64,000 nucleotides of DNA. It comes from Rhodococcus sovatensis. Its GTDB lineage: Bacteria; Actinomycetota; Actinomycetes; Mycobacteriales; Mycobacteriaceae. Positions 36,973 to 45,516 of the stretch are shown here, in pieces. Position numbers and translations under genes: made by a program. The DNA lies in the NCBI RefSeq assembly GCF_037327425.1, contig NZ_CP147846.1, positions 1,116,001-1,180,000 on the forward strand, in the 5' to 3' direction. The notes beneath the pieces were generated by a model. It worked only from the letters and a program-made list of their open reading frames with translations. It was not told where the DNA came from and searched no databases. Every line of letters starts with the position of its first letter. Within the stretch, counting starts at the first letter, position 1.

Positions 36973-38280
36973 TCAGGCACGCACGAGCAAGCCCGGCGAC
37001 GCGAGCCACGCCCGACGAACGACCCCACGGACGCCGAGCTTGTCGTACGCCGTGACGGCATTCTTGTGGTGCAGCCGAGCCGCATCGACAGTGAATTCCT
37101 CGTCGGGTGCGAAGACCGCCAGATCCGCAACGACACCGACCGCAATACGGCCACGGTCGGTCAAGCCGACCTGATCGGCCGTGTTCGTCGCCATCCATTG
37201 CACGACATCGGTGAGGCCGAACCCGCGACGTGACGCCTCGGTCCAGACTGCGGCCAACGACACCTGCAGTGAAGCGATACCGCCCCAGGCGTCGCCGAAG
37301 TCGCCGGTGTCGAGCCGCTTGAGATCGACTGTGGAGGGCGAGTGGTCGGAGACGACGGTGTCGATGATGCCGTCGGACAGTCCCTGCCACAGCAGTTCTC
37401 GGTTTCCGGCCTCCCGGATCGGCGGGCAGCACTTGAATTGCGTTGCACCCGCGGGGATGTCCTCGGCATCGAAGCACAGGTAGTGCGGGCACGTCTCGGC
37501 GGTGACACGGACGCCGTCCCGTCGAGCTGTGGCGATCATGGGAAGTGCATCCGAACTCGACAGGTGAAGAATGTGAACCCGGCAGCCCGTGCGCCGGGAC
37601 AACTCGATCACCTGGGAAATTGCCATATTCTCCGCGGCGCGCGGACGGGATTCGAGGAACCCTGCGTATGCGGTCCCCGCGGGATGCGGCGAGGAGGAGA
37701 TCACGCCCGCATCCTCGGCGTGGACGATCATCAACCCGTCGAACGACGCGATCTCGATCAGTGCCTTCTCGAGTTCCGGCAATGACAGCGGCGGGAACTC
37801 GTCGACACCGGAGTGCAGCAGAAAGCACTTGAACCCGAACACACCTGCATCGTGTAGCGGACGCAGCTGATCGAGATTTCCGGGCACTGCTCCACCCCAG
37901 AAACCGACGTTCACAACGGACTGATCAGCCGCTACCTCTCGCTTGATCTCGAGTGCGTCGACGTCGACGGTCGGCGGAATGCTGTTGAGAGGCATGTCGA
38001 TGATGGTCGTGATCCCGCCGGCCTCTGCGGCCCGGGTTGCTGAGGCAAAGCCCTCCCATTCGGTGCGGCCCGGTTCGTTGACGTGCACGTGCGTGTCGAC
38101 GAGTCCGGGGATCAGCACCTCATCCGAGCCGAGTTCGACGACCTCGATGGCTTCGACCACGGCATCGAAAGAACCCAGTTGAACAACTCGTCCAGCGCGC
38201 ACGCCGACCGTAACGGCGATCTCTCGGCCGTCGACGATCGCGCGCGGCGCTCTGATCAACAGATCGAGAGTGTCCCTCAT
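36973..38280 (-). CDS. allB: allantoinase
   Basis: A 435-residue cyclic amidohydrolase opening the allantoin ring to allantoate. Metal-site motifs are intact: DTHVHVNEPGRTEWEGF (near 60), the carboxylated Lys in FGFKCFLLHSG (near 150), HAEDAG (near 190), HILHLSSSDA (near 240) and the Asp in VSDHSPS (near 315). Its ATG overlaps the stop of the allantoicase gene by four bases, and it is the last gene of the leftward operon that starts near 44421. Confidence 0.95.
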   Translation of the reverse strand: MRDTLDLLIRAPRAIVDGREIAVTVGVRAGRVVQLGSFDAVVEAIEVVELGSDEVLIPGLVDTHVHVNEPGRTEWEGFASATRAAEAGGITTIIDMPLNSIPPTVDVDALEIKREVAADQSVVNVGFWGGAVPGNLDQLRPLHDAGVFGFKCFLLHSGVDEFPPLSLPELEKALIEIASFDGLMIVHAEDAGVISSSPHPAGTAYAGFLESRPRAAENMAISQVIELSRRTGCRVHILHLSSSDALPMIATARRDGVRVTAETCPHYLCFDAEDIPAGATQFKCCPPIREAGNRELLWQGLSDGIIDTVVSDHSPSTVDLKRLDTGDFGDAWGGIASLQVSLAAVWTEASRRGFGLTDVVQWMATNTADQVGLTDRGRIAVGVVADLAVFAPDEEFTVDAARLHHKNAVTAYDKLGVRGVVRRAWLASPGLLVRA

Positions 38281-39323
38281 TGCTTTCCACTCGCGACCAA
38301 CTGCGAGGCCGACGCCTGCCATGCCTGGTCGACGGTGTCGCGCGCCTCGCCATCGAGCTCTCCGAACAGACGCAGCCGGGATAGGCCGCCGTCGGGATAG
38401 ACGTCGAGTCGCAAATGGGTATAGGCGTCGAGTCGATCGATCAGGAAGCGATGACGGGTGTCCGGCTGTACCGCCGTGCGGGGAAGAATCTCGGTCCAGG
38501 CAGTGTGGTCGGCCTTGTGGCGGCGACGAGAGTCGATGGCGCTGAGCCGAATCCATCCCGGAGCATTGCCCACGTAGTAGCTTGTGTCGACTACCACATG
38601 CCGCGGCACTCCGGGGGCTGCGAGCTCGAAGATCGCGAAGTCGTTTCCGCCGTTGCGTCGTCGAGAGTTCTCCCACCCTTCGCCCATGTTGCGCGCGCGA
38701 CCAGGAAGGATGATGTTCGCGGGGGAGGAATAGAAGGCGTCGGAGCACTCGGTGAGTCGTCCGCCGTTCTCGGCCGCCAGCAGATCGACTGTGCCGGAAA
38801 GGAACCGCGGATCCTGCACGACCTGGCCGTGTACGCGGAACCGGGCTACCCCGCCGTCGGGATAGATCGACAACCGGACGTGCGTCCATCGGTGGCGGTC
38901 CTCGACTGCATAGCGATTGGCGGTGTCGCCCTCGGCCGGTGCCTTGATGACGATGGTCTGCCAATCGGCCTTCAGTACCTCCTCGATCGACGGATAGCCC
39001 TCGATGAACGCAGCTTCCACCGACACGAACGGAGGGTAGTTGCCCTTGAAATAGGCCGTGTCGACGACGACTCCGTGCACGATCCCAGGCGCACCGAGGC
39101 GGACTATGGCCCAGTCATGGCCTCCCTCGTCTCGTCGCCTGCGTGTTTCCCACCCGTCGTAAACCTTGCCCTTGTGCCCGAATTCGTTCGGATCGAAGAA
39201 GGGCGCCTCGGGTCTGATCAAATTCTCGCGTTGCGCGAACAGCTCGTCGTTGGCTGCGGAGACACTGCCGCCGAGCGCGCGCGAGGCGAGGTCGGTCAGC
39301 AGGGTGAAGTCGGTGGTACTCAT
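38277..39323 (-). CDS. alc: allantoicase
   Basis: A 348-residue enzyme converting allantoate to ureidoglycolate and urea. It shows the two-fold repeated allantoicase domain: GKVYDGWETRRRRDEGGHDW with VVVDTAYFKGNYP in the first half, and GEGWENSRRRNGGNDF with VVVDTSYYVGNAP in the second. Overlaps of four bases on both sides show tight coupling with glycerate kinase and allantoinase. Confidence 0.95.
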   Translation of the reverse strand: MSTTDFTLLTDLASRALGGSVSAANDELFAQRENLIRPEAPFFDPNEFGHKGKVYDGWETRRRRDEGGHDWAIVRLGAPGIVHGVVVDTAYFKGNYPPFVSVEAAFIEGYPSIEEVLKADWQTIVIKAPAEGDTANRYAVEDRHRWTHVRLSIYPDGGVARFRVHGQVVQDPRFLSGTVDLLAAENGGRLTECSDAFYSSPANIILPGRARNMGEGWENSRRRNGGNDFAIFELAAPGVPRHVVVDTSYYVGNAPGWIRLSAIDSRRRHKADHTAWTEILPRTAVQPDTRHRFLIDRLDAYTHLRLDVYPDGGLSRLRLFGELDGEARDTVDQAWQASASQLVASGKQ

Positions 39324-40468
39324 GAAACTCCCTCGGATGTACGGATGGTGGATCTGATAGCGGGGGACATGGCGATGAATTCCCCGATGCGACGCAGCAG
39401 ATCCGCCGCGTCACGCATGGATGTATCGGTGTCGGGTTCGAGATCGGTCAACGTGTAGGAATCGACGACGCCGTATTCGCGCAGCGTGTCGGTTCCGACG
39501 GTTCGCCGTCCCGACACGGTGACGACCGGCACGCCTGCGCTGCGCGCCGCCAGTGCTACCCCGATCGGTGCCTTGCCGTGCAGCGACTGCTCGTCGAGCG
39601 AACCTTCGCCCGTCACGACGAGATCTGCAGTTGCCAGGCGACGATGGAACTCGATCAGATCGAGGACGGTCCCGATACCGGGGCGGACGTCGGCTCCCAA
39701 CACCGCAAGCGCACCGAACGCGGCGCCGCCGCCGGCGCCTGCTCCGGCCACACCGCTGAGATCCCGGCCGATCGCTGATCGCACGACATGCGCCCACTGC
39801 TTCATCGCATGATCGAGATACAGCAGATCCTGCGGTCCTGCGCCTTTTTGCGGACCGTACACAGCGCTCGCACCGGTGGGGCCCAGCAGTGGATTGTCGA
39901 CGTCACGCGCGAGTTGAATGCGAGCACCGTGAAGTGTCGGATGCAGCCCTGACAGGTCGAGTCGTGTGGCGCCACGCAGCGCACCTCCGCCTCGTGCAAC
40001 GTCGTTGCCGTTGGCGCCCCGGATCCGCGCTCCCAACGCCTGAAGCATGCCGGCACCTCCGTCGGTGGACGCACTCCCGCCGAGGCCGAGGACGATGTGA
40101 TCGGCGCCGGCGCTCAACGCATGTGCCATCACGGTTCCGAGTCCGAACGTGCTTGCACCGAGCGGATCAAGGGAGTCCACGAGCTCGAGGCCGACAGCAG
40201 AGGCCAGTTCGACGACCGCGGAGGTACCTCGACGTGCATACGACGTCTCCACCGGCAGCCCCGTCGGACCGAGGCAGGACACCTCTACAGATTCCCAACC
40301 GGCGGAGACCGCGGCGGCGACGGTACCGTCACCGCCGTCCGCGACAGGAAGGGACACGATGCCCAGAGACGGATCCGCCGACAACATGCCGTCTCGGAGG
40401 GCATCGGCCACCTGCAGCGCCGTCAGCGATCCTTTGAACTTGTCCGGTGCAAGCAGAATTCGTGTCAT
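39320..40468 (-). CDS. glxK: glycerate kinase
   Basis: A 382-residue GarK/GlxK-type glycerate 2-kinase, phosphorylating the glycerate formed from glyoxylate. Family motifs are LLAPDKFKGSLTALQVADAL at the start, PVADGGDGTV (near 42), GLGGSASTDGGAG (near 128) and VVTGEGSLDEQSLHGKAP (near 290). It starts two bases after gcl ends and overlaps alc by four bases. Confidence 0.94.
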   Translation of the reverse strand: MTRILLAPDKFKGSLTALQVADALRDGMLSADPSLGIVSLPVADGGDGTVAAAVSAGWESVEVSCLGPTGLPVETSYARRGTSAVVELASAVGLELVDSLDPLGASTFGLGTVMAHALSAGADHIVLGLGGSASTDGGAGMLQALGARIRGANGNDVARGGGALRGATRLDLSGLHPTLHGARIQLARDVDNPLLGPTGASAVYGPQKGAGPQDLLYLDHAMKQWAHVVRSAIGRDLSGVAGAGAGGGAAFGALAVLGADVRPGIGTVLDLIEFHRRLATADLVVTGEGSLDEQSLHGKAPIGVALAARSAGVPVVTVSGRRTVGTDTLREYGVVDSYTLTDLEPDTDTSMRDAADLLRRIGEFIAMSPAIRSTIRTSEGVS

Positions 40469-40470
40469 CT

Positions 40471-42270
40471 CTAATCCAGCAACAGCAGAGCGGTAGGTGC
40501 GTCGGCCGACGTTGCGGCCAGTTCCTCGAATTCGCCGACATTGTCGATCTCGGTGCCCATGGAGATGTTCGTGACACGTTCGAGGATGACCTCGACGATG
40601 ACCGGCACCTTGTGCTCGGACGCCAACGTGCGGGCTCGCACGAGCGCCTCGCCGATCAGCTCGGGCTCGGTGACGCGAAGTGCTTTGCAGCCCAACCCTT
40701 CTGCGACCCGAACGTGGTCGACGCCGTATCCCTTGGGGATCTCGGGCTGCGTGTCCTGTGATTCCTGCGTGTTGATGTTGTCGAAACCGAGTTGCACGCA
40801 GAAGTCCATGTCGAACGCGCGCTGCGCCTGACGAATCAGTCCCAGGTAGGAATTGTTCACGACCACATGCACGTAGGGAAGGTTGAACTGTGCGCCGACG
40901 GCAAGTTCCTCGATCATGAACTGGAAGTCGTAATCACCCGAGAGGGCAACTACATCCGCGGACGGGTCGGCCGCGACGGCGCCGAGTGCAGCGGGAATGG
41001 TCCATCCCAACGGTCCGGCCTGACCGCAGTTGATCCAATTCCGGGGTGAGAAGACGTGCAGGAACTGCCCGCCCGCGATCTGCGAGAGTCCGATAGTGCT
41101 GATGTACCGAGTGTCGCGACCGAAGACCTTGTTCATCTCCTCGTAGACCCGCTGAGGTTTGATGGGCACGTTGTCGAAGTGCGTACGCCGGTGCATCGTG
41201 CGCTTGCGGGTGGCACACTCGTCGACCCAGCCGGTGAGGTTGCGCAGTGTGCCGGCGGCTGCGCGTTCCTTGGCGACGGCGACGAATTGCTCCAGCGCAG
41301 CCTTGGCGTCGGAAATGATTCCGTAGTCGGGAGCGAACACCCTGCCGATCTGCGTCGGCTCGATGTCGACGTGGATGAACGTGCGGCCCTTCCGATAGGT
41401 GTCGAGGCCGCCGGTGTGCCGGTTGGCCCAGCGGTTGCCGATGCCCAACACGAAGTCCGACGCCAACATCGTGGCATTTCCGTAGCGATGTGCGGTCTGT
41501 AGTCCGACCATGCCTGCGGCCAGACGGTGGTCGTCGGGAATGGTTCCCCAGCCCATGAGCGTCGGGATGACGGGAACGTCGAGAATCTCGGCAAGTTCGA
41601 CGAGCAATTCGGACGCATCGGCGTTGATGATTCCGCCACCGGCCACGATCAACGGTCGCTCGGACGCAACCAGCATGTCGATCGCCTTCTCGGCCTGCGC
41701 GCGCGAACAGAGCGGCTTGTGCACGGGCAGCGACTGGTAGGTATCGGGATCGAACTCGATCTCGGCGAGCTGCACGTCGATGGGCAGGTCGATGAGAACC
41801 GGGCCGGGGCGTCCGGAGCGCATGAGGTGAAATGCCTGAGCGAAGGCGCCGGGGACCTGCGCGGGTTCGAGAACGGTCATCGCCATCTTCGTGACAGGTC
41901 CGGCGATGGCAGCGATGTCGACGGCCTGGAAGTCCTCCTTGTGCAGGCGGGCGACAGGGGCCTGGCCGGTGATGGCAAGGATCGGGATCGAGTCCGCCTT
42001 GGCCGAATACAAACCGGTGATCATGTCGGTTCCGGCGGGGCCGGAGGTTCCGATGCAGATACCGATGTTGCCTGCGGCCGCGCGGGTGAATCCCTCGGCC
42101 ATGTGCGAGGCACCCTCGACGTGGCGTGCGAGGACGTGCCGGATTCCGCCGTGGTTGCGCATCGCGGAATAGAAGGGGTTGATGGCGGCACCGGGCAGTC
42201 CGAACGCCGTCGTTGCGCCTTCGAGCTCGAGTATCTTGACGGCGGCGTCGACCGCGCGCATCTTCGCCAT
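40471..42270 (-). CDS. gcl: glyoxylate carboligase
   Basis: A 599-residue thiamine-diphosphate enzyme joining two glyoxylates into tartronate semialdehyde with loss of CO2. The start MAKMRAVDAAVKILE at 42270 places Val at position 51 in LARHVEGAS, the Gcl-specific replacement of the Glu conserved in other ThDP enzymes. The ThDP/Mg motif is in ALSGDYDFQFMIEELAVGAQ and VVNNSYLGLIR (near 445-475). The frame extends to 42339 but the extra residues overlap glxR. The next genes supply the reductase and isomerase for its product. Confidence 0.96.
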   Translation of the reverse strand: MAKMRAVDAAVKILELEGATTAFGLPGAAINPFYSAMRNHGGIRHVLARHVEGASHMAEGFTRAAAGNIGICIGTSGPAGTDMITGLYSAKADSIPILAITGQAPVARLHKEDFQAVDIAAIAGPVTKMAMTVLEPAQVPGAFAQAFHLMRSGRPGPVLIDLPIDVQLAEIEFDPDTYQSLPVHKPLCSRAQAEKAIDMLVASERPLIVAGGGIINADASELLVELAEILDVPVIPTLMGWGTIPDDHRLAAGMVGLQTAHRYGNATMLASDFVLGIGNRWANRHTGGLDTYRKGRTFIHVDIEPTQIGRVFAPDYGIISDAKAALEQFVAVAKERAAAGTLRNLTGWVDECATRKRTMHRRTHFDNVPIKPQRVYEEMNKVFGRDTRYISTIGLSQIAGGQFLHVFSPRNWINCGQAGPLGWTIPAALGAVAADPSADVVALSGDYDFQFMIEELAVGAQFNLPYVHVVVNNSYLGLIRQAQRAFDMDFCVQLGFDNINTQESQDTQPEIPKGYGVDHVRVAEGLGCKALRVTEPELIGEALVRARTLASEHKVPVIVEVILERVTNISMGTEIDNVGEFEELAATSADAPTALLLLD

Positions 42271-42271
42271 G

Positions 42272-43153
42272 TCAGTTCTCCTTGCCGGAAAGGCGTGCGA
42301 CCCCGCGGTACAGAGCCGAATGATCCAGTGAGCCATCACCGTTCGCGCGGGCCGAGGCCATCAGCTGGGCAAGGGCTGCGCCCATCGGGATGACCACGCC
42401 GGCTTCGCGTGCAGCAGAGGTGACGATGCCGAGGTCCTTGTGATGCAGGTCGATTCGGAAACCGGGGTCGAAATTGCGGTCGAGGATCTTCTGCGCCTTC
42501 TGGTTCAGCACAGCCGATCCGGCGAGACCGCCGCCGAGCACCTCGACCGATGCGGCCAGGTCGACTCCGTACGCTTCGAGGAACGCGATGGCCTCCGCGA
42601 GGACCTGAATGTTGCCGGCGACGATGAGCTGGTTGGCTGCTTTGACCGTCTGCCCCGACCCGTTGGGTCCGACGTGGACGACGGTCTTGCCGACGACGTC
42701 GAGAATCGGCTTGGCCGAGGCGAAGTCCTCGGTGCTGCCGCCGACCATGATGGACAGGGCGGCGTTCTCGGCGCCTGCCTGACCACCCGAGACGGGTGCG
42801 TCGATCAGACGGAAGCCGCGGGTCGCGGCCTCTTCGGCGAGAGTGGCCGTCACATCGGGGCGAATGCTCGAGAAGTCGATGACGAGAGCGCCGCGACGAG
42901 CATTCTCGAACACGCCGTCCTTCCCGGTGAGGACGTCCTGCACGTCGGGGGAGTCGGGAACCATGATCGCGACGACGTCGGCGTCGGCGACTGCTTTGGC
43001 GATCGAGTCAGCAGCGACACCGCCTGCTTCGACGAGCGGCCCGGTGCGATCGGGTGTGAGGTTGTAGCCGACGACCTGGTGGCCGGCGTTGGCGAGGTGC
43101 ACGGACATGGGACTGCCCATGATTCCTAGACCGATGAATGCGATGGTGCTCAT
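42272..43153 (-). CDS. glxR: 2-hydroxy-3-oxopropionate (tartronate semialdehyde) reductase
   Basis: A 293-residue beta-hydroxyacid dehydrogenase reducing tartronate semialdehyde to glycerate. N-terminal Rossmann motif GLGIMGSPMSVHLANAGH, substrate-binding DAPVSGGQAGAENAALSIM (near 120), catalytic Lys in GSGQTVKAANQLIVAGNI (near 170). The gcl ATG follows its stop almost directly. Its own start is the ATG at 43153. Confidence 0.95.
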   Translation of the reverse strand: MSTIAFIGLGIMGSPMSVHLANAGHQVVGYNLTPDRTGPLVEAGGVAADSIAKAVADADVVAIMVPDSPDVQDVLTGKDGVFENARRGALVIDFSSIRPDVTATLAEEAATRGFRLIDAPVSGGQAGAENAALSIMVGGSTEDFASAKPILDVVGKTVVHVGPNGSGQTVKAANQLIVAGNIQVLAEAIAFLEAYGVDLAASVEVLGGGLAGSAVLNQKAQKILDRNFDPGFRIDLHHKDLGIVTSAAREAGVVIPMGAALAQLMASARANGDGSLDHSALYRGVARLSGKEN

Positions 43154-43161
43154 GAGTGTCC

Positions 43162-44004
43162 TTACGTCGTGGTGGTGCGGGCGAGCCCCGGAGTGGAGCC
43201 TGCGGAACGATCTGACTGGATCCAGGAGAACGTGTTCGGGCGGGTGGCCTTGTATTCGAGGCTGATGTAGCCGTCGTAGCCGTTGTCGGCAAGTTGCTTC
43301 AGGTGCGAGTCGAGATCGAGCGTGCCGGTTCCCGGCTCCCCGCGACCGGGGGAGTCGGCGATCTGCACGTGCCCGATGAGATCGCGATATTCGTCGAGAA
43401 CGGCCTTGACGTCGTCCCCGTTGACGGCCAAGTGGTAAAGATCGGCGAGCAGCCGAAGATTGTGCACGTCGTGCTCGCGTGCGACACGGCGGATGGTCGC
43501 GACAGCTCCGGCAGCATGCTTCAACGGGTACAAAGGCGCGCCACTGACAGGCTCGACCAGCACGACAGCGTCGATACTTGCCACAGCAGTTCCGGCCGCT
43601 GCGAGGTTCTCGATGGCGACCCGGTCTTGCTCGAGCGGGTCGTGCTCGTCGATTCGATTGCCGTACAGGGCATTGAAAGCTTTCGTTCCCAACGCTTCGC
43701 CGATTCCGACGACGATATCGATGTTGTCGCGGAACGTCTGGACCTGGGCAGGATCGGACAGAATGCCTCGATCGCCCGCCGGCATGTTGCCGGCTGCGAA
43801 GTTCAGGCCGGTGAGTTGGACACCTGCGTCGCGGACGGCGGTGATGAACTTCGCGACTTCGGCATCGGCGGGCACGGGGGAATCGAACGGCCACCAGAAC
43901 TCGACGGAATCGAAACCTGCGTTCTTGGCGAGCTGCGGTCGTTCCAGGAGCGGGGTGTCGGTGAACAGAATGGAGCAGTTGACGGTGTACGAATTGTGCT
44001 GCAT
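43162..44004 (-). CDS. hyi: hydroxypyruvate isomerase
   Basis: A 280-residue TIM-barrel isomerase interconverting hydroxypyruvate and tartronate semialdehyde. Motifs include FDSVEFWWPFD (near 30), LTGLNFAAGNMPAGDRG (near 65), VLVEPVS (near 148) and LLADLYHLAVNGDD (near 185), with metal-binding Glu/Asp/His. It lies nine bases before glxR in the same operon, the usual place. Confidence 0.93.
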   Translation of the reverse strand: MQHNSYTVNCSILFTDTPLLERPQLAKNAGFDSVEFWWPFDSPVPADAEVAKFITAVRDAGVQLTGLNFAAGNMPAGDRGILSDPAQVQTFRDNIDIVVGIGEALGTKAFNALYGNRIDEHDPLEQDRVAIENLAAAGTAVASIDAVVLVEPVSGAPLYPLKHAAGAVATIRRVAREHDVHNLRLLADLYHLAVNGDDVKAVLDEYRDLIGHVQIADSPGRGEPGTGTLDLDSHLKQLADNGYDGYISLEYKATRPNTFSWIQSDRSAGSTPGLARTTTT

Positions 44005-44031
44005 ACGATCTCCTTTCGGGTCCTTTCAGGT

Positions 44032-44421
44032 CTACGGTGTCGGAAGCCCGCGGTAGCGACGCCAACTCCCGGTATGGGTGATGTCGGTGAGTTCGTCGGG
44101 TTGTGCCGCAAGGACACCCGGCCTCAGTCCCACACCGAGTACCGAGCGGCCGTCGTCGAGGGCAACGACGGTGAGTTCGAGCTCCGGTGGTTCGTCCGGC
44201 AGAAACGCTGTCCTGATGTCGTCCAGAGGGATGTCGTATAGCTCGCCTTCGATGGCCGCGCCGGCCGTCTTGTCGAGAAGCAGCGCGGGAAACTCGTCGC
44301 GCACCGAAAAGAAGCGGTAGCTGGGCGTAGTGCGGACAGTGCCGACGAACGGGTGGGAGGACACGTTGTGGTGGAGGCTCCCTCCGCGCATCGCTCCGCC
44401 GTTGCAGAACAGCTCGGTCAT
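44032..44421 (-). CDS. allophanate hydrolase-related protein (stand-alone C-terminal-like domain)
   Basis: A 129-residue protein resembling the C-terminal gamma-glutamylcyclotransferase-like domain of allophanate hydrolase: LFCNGGAMRGGSLHHNV, then VRTTPSYRFFSVRDEFPAL and GAAIEGELYDIP. It lacks the amidase domain. It is the first gene of the allantoin/glyoxylate operon, with AGGAG nine bases before the ATG at 44421. No recognisable ureidoglycolate lyase or urease is in the window, so a role in ureidoglycolate or urea-derived metabolism is conceivable but unproved. Confidence 0.7.
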   Translation of the reverse strand: MTELFCNGGAMRGGSLHHNVSSHPFVGTVRTTPSYRFFSVRDEFPALLLDKTAGAAIEGELYDIPLDDIRTAFLPDEPPELELTVVALDDGRSVLGVGLRPGVLAAQPDELTDITHTGSWRRYRGLPTP

Positions 44422-44459
44422 GAAGATAGCTCCTCTCGGTTGGACGATCGAGGTTTCAA

Positions 44460-44476
44460 AATCCGTATTGCGGAAT
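44460..44476. promoter_or_regulatory. IclR/AllR-type operator, site 1
   Basis: AATCCGTATTGCGGAAT, the inverse of the consensus ATTCCGCAATRCGRAAT, 39 bases before the leftward operon's first gene. Confidence 0.65.
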
Positions 44477-44493
44477 ATTAATTCCACGAATGA

Positions 44494-44519
44494 ACCAAGT
44501 GTGACGTGACGCACTTGGT
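44494..44519. promoter_or_regulatory. inverted repeat in the divergent promoter
   Basis: ACCAAGTG and CACTTGGT form perfect eight-base arms around ten bases that contain TGACGTGACG. It lies between IclR-type sites 1 and 2 and may bind a second regulator. Confidence 0.45.
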
Positions 44520-44550
44520 CCTGTCAACCTTGGGTTGCTGATCAAGATCG

Positions 44551-44567
44551 ATTCCGCAATGCGAAAT
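44551..44567. promoter_or_regulatory. IclR/AllR-type operator, site 2
   Basis: ATTCCGCAATGCGAAAT, central copy of the 17-bp motif shared with sites at 44460 and 44666. Confidence 0.65.
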
Positions 44568-44663
44568 CTTCTGCGTATGAACCCAAATGGTGAAACCTAT
44601 ACCTCCTGTCGATTGCCTATTGACAGCGCGTGTGACGGCTGTCACGCTCAATATATGGAATTG

Positions 44664-45194
44664 ATGTTTCGCAATACGGAATTTGAGCTCGAGGGGTGCT
44701 CAGATCGCTTCAACGCGATGTCCGACACGGATATGCACCGCGCATTGCAGCTCTGCCTCGACGTACCTCGGTGGATTTCGGCAATGGCGCTTGCACGTCC
44801 GTATCTGAACGACGACGCTCTCGTATCCGCGGTCTTCACGGCGGCCGATCCGCTCACCGAGGACGAGATTTCGGGCGCCTTGCAGGTCCATCCCCGGATC
44901 GGTGAACGCCCGGACGGGGACGGCGGGCACGCCGTGCAGGCACGCGGGGAGCAGGCGGGTGTCGATATCACCCAAGAGGACGTTCGGAGGCGGCTACGGG
45001 ACGGCAACCTCGAGTACGAACGCCGCTTCGGCAGGGTCTTTCTCATTCGAGCTGCCGGACGCGATGGTTCGGAGATCCTGGCTGCCCTCGAACAGCGGCT
45101 CGACAACGACCCCGGCACCGAGTTACGCGTCGTAGAACGTGAGTTGCGGGAGATCGCGGCGCTTCGGCTCGTGCGAGGGCTTGCAGATGTCTGA
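44664..45194 (+). CDS. uraD: OHCU decarboxylase
   Basis: A roughly 176-residue 2-oxo-4-hydroxy-4-carboxy-5-ureidoimidazoline decarboxylase giving S-allantoin. The hallmarks are DRFNAMSDTD near the start, LDVPRWISAM, the catalytic HPRIGERPDG (near 80) and NLEYERRFGRVFLIRAAGRDG (near 125). The frame stays open to 44535, but that would place two regulator sites inside the gene, so ATG 44664 (or 44655) is chosen; neither has a good ribosome-binding site, and ATG 44718 is possible. First gene of the rightward urate operon; it overlaps uraH by eight bases. Confidence 0.85.
   Translation: MFRNTEFELEGCSDRFNAMSDTDMHRALQLCLDVPRWISAMALARPYLNDDALVSAVFTAADPLTEDEISGALQVHPRIGERPDGDGGHAVQARGEQAGVDITQEDVRRRLRDGNLEYERRFGRVFLIRAAGRDGSEILAALEQRLDNDPGTELRVVERELREIAALRLVRGLADV
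44666..44682. promoter_or_regulatory. IclR/AllR-type operator, site 3
   Basis: GTTTCGCAATACGGAAT, third copy of the motif, overlapping the proposed uraD start. A repressor bound here would block the start region directly. Confidence 0.6.
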
Positions 45195-45516
45195 CCGCAG
45201 CCTCATCAGCACGCACGTGCTGGATGCGTCGACTGGTGCACCAGCACAAGGGATTTCGGTGATCCTCGGCGCCGACAGTGAGCTAGGATCGGGTGTGACG
45301 GACTTCCAGGGTCGGATCTCCGATCTAGGGCCCGCGTCATTGCCTCCCGGCCGCTACCGTCTCACCTTCGAGACCGGCCGCTACTTCGCCGACCGAGACA
45401 TCGAAACCTTCTATCCCGCAGTAGATATCGTGTTCGAGGTCCTTGCCGACGCCTCCCACTACCACGTTCCACTTCTTCTCAGCCCGTTTGCCTTCACCAC
45501 CTATCGAGGGAGCTAG
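45187..45516 (+). CDS. uraH: 5-hydroxyisourate hydrolase
   Basis: A 109-residue transthyretin-like enzyme hydrolysing 5-hydroxyisourate, the product of uricase, to OHCU. It carries the N-terminal ISTHVLDASTGAPAQGI, the middle GRYRLTFETGRYFAD and the C-terminal LLLSPFAFTTYRGS, the family's closing motif. The ATG overlaps the uraD stop region. Its TAG stop is part of the CTAG at which IS copy 3 inserted; the stop is preserved and the protein intact. Confidence 0.95.
   Translation: MSDRSLISTHVLDASTGAPAQGISVILGADSELGSGVTDFQGRISDLGPASLPPGRYRLTFETGRYFADRDIETFYPAVDIVFEVLADASHYHVPLLLSPFAFTTYRGS

Noticed and set aside
44535..44663. N-terminal extension of uraD from the frame's first start at 44535
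   Set aside because: The extension is not family-like and would bury two operator sites in the gene.
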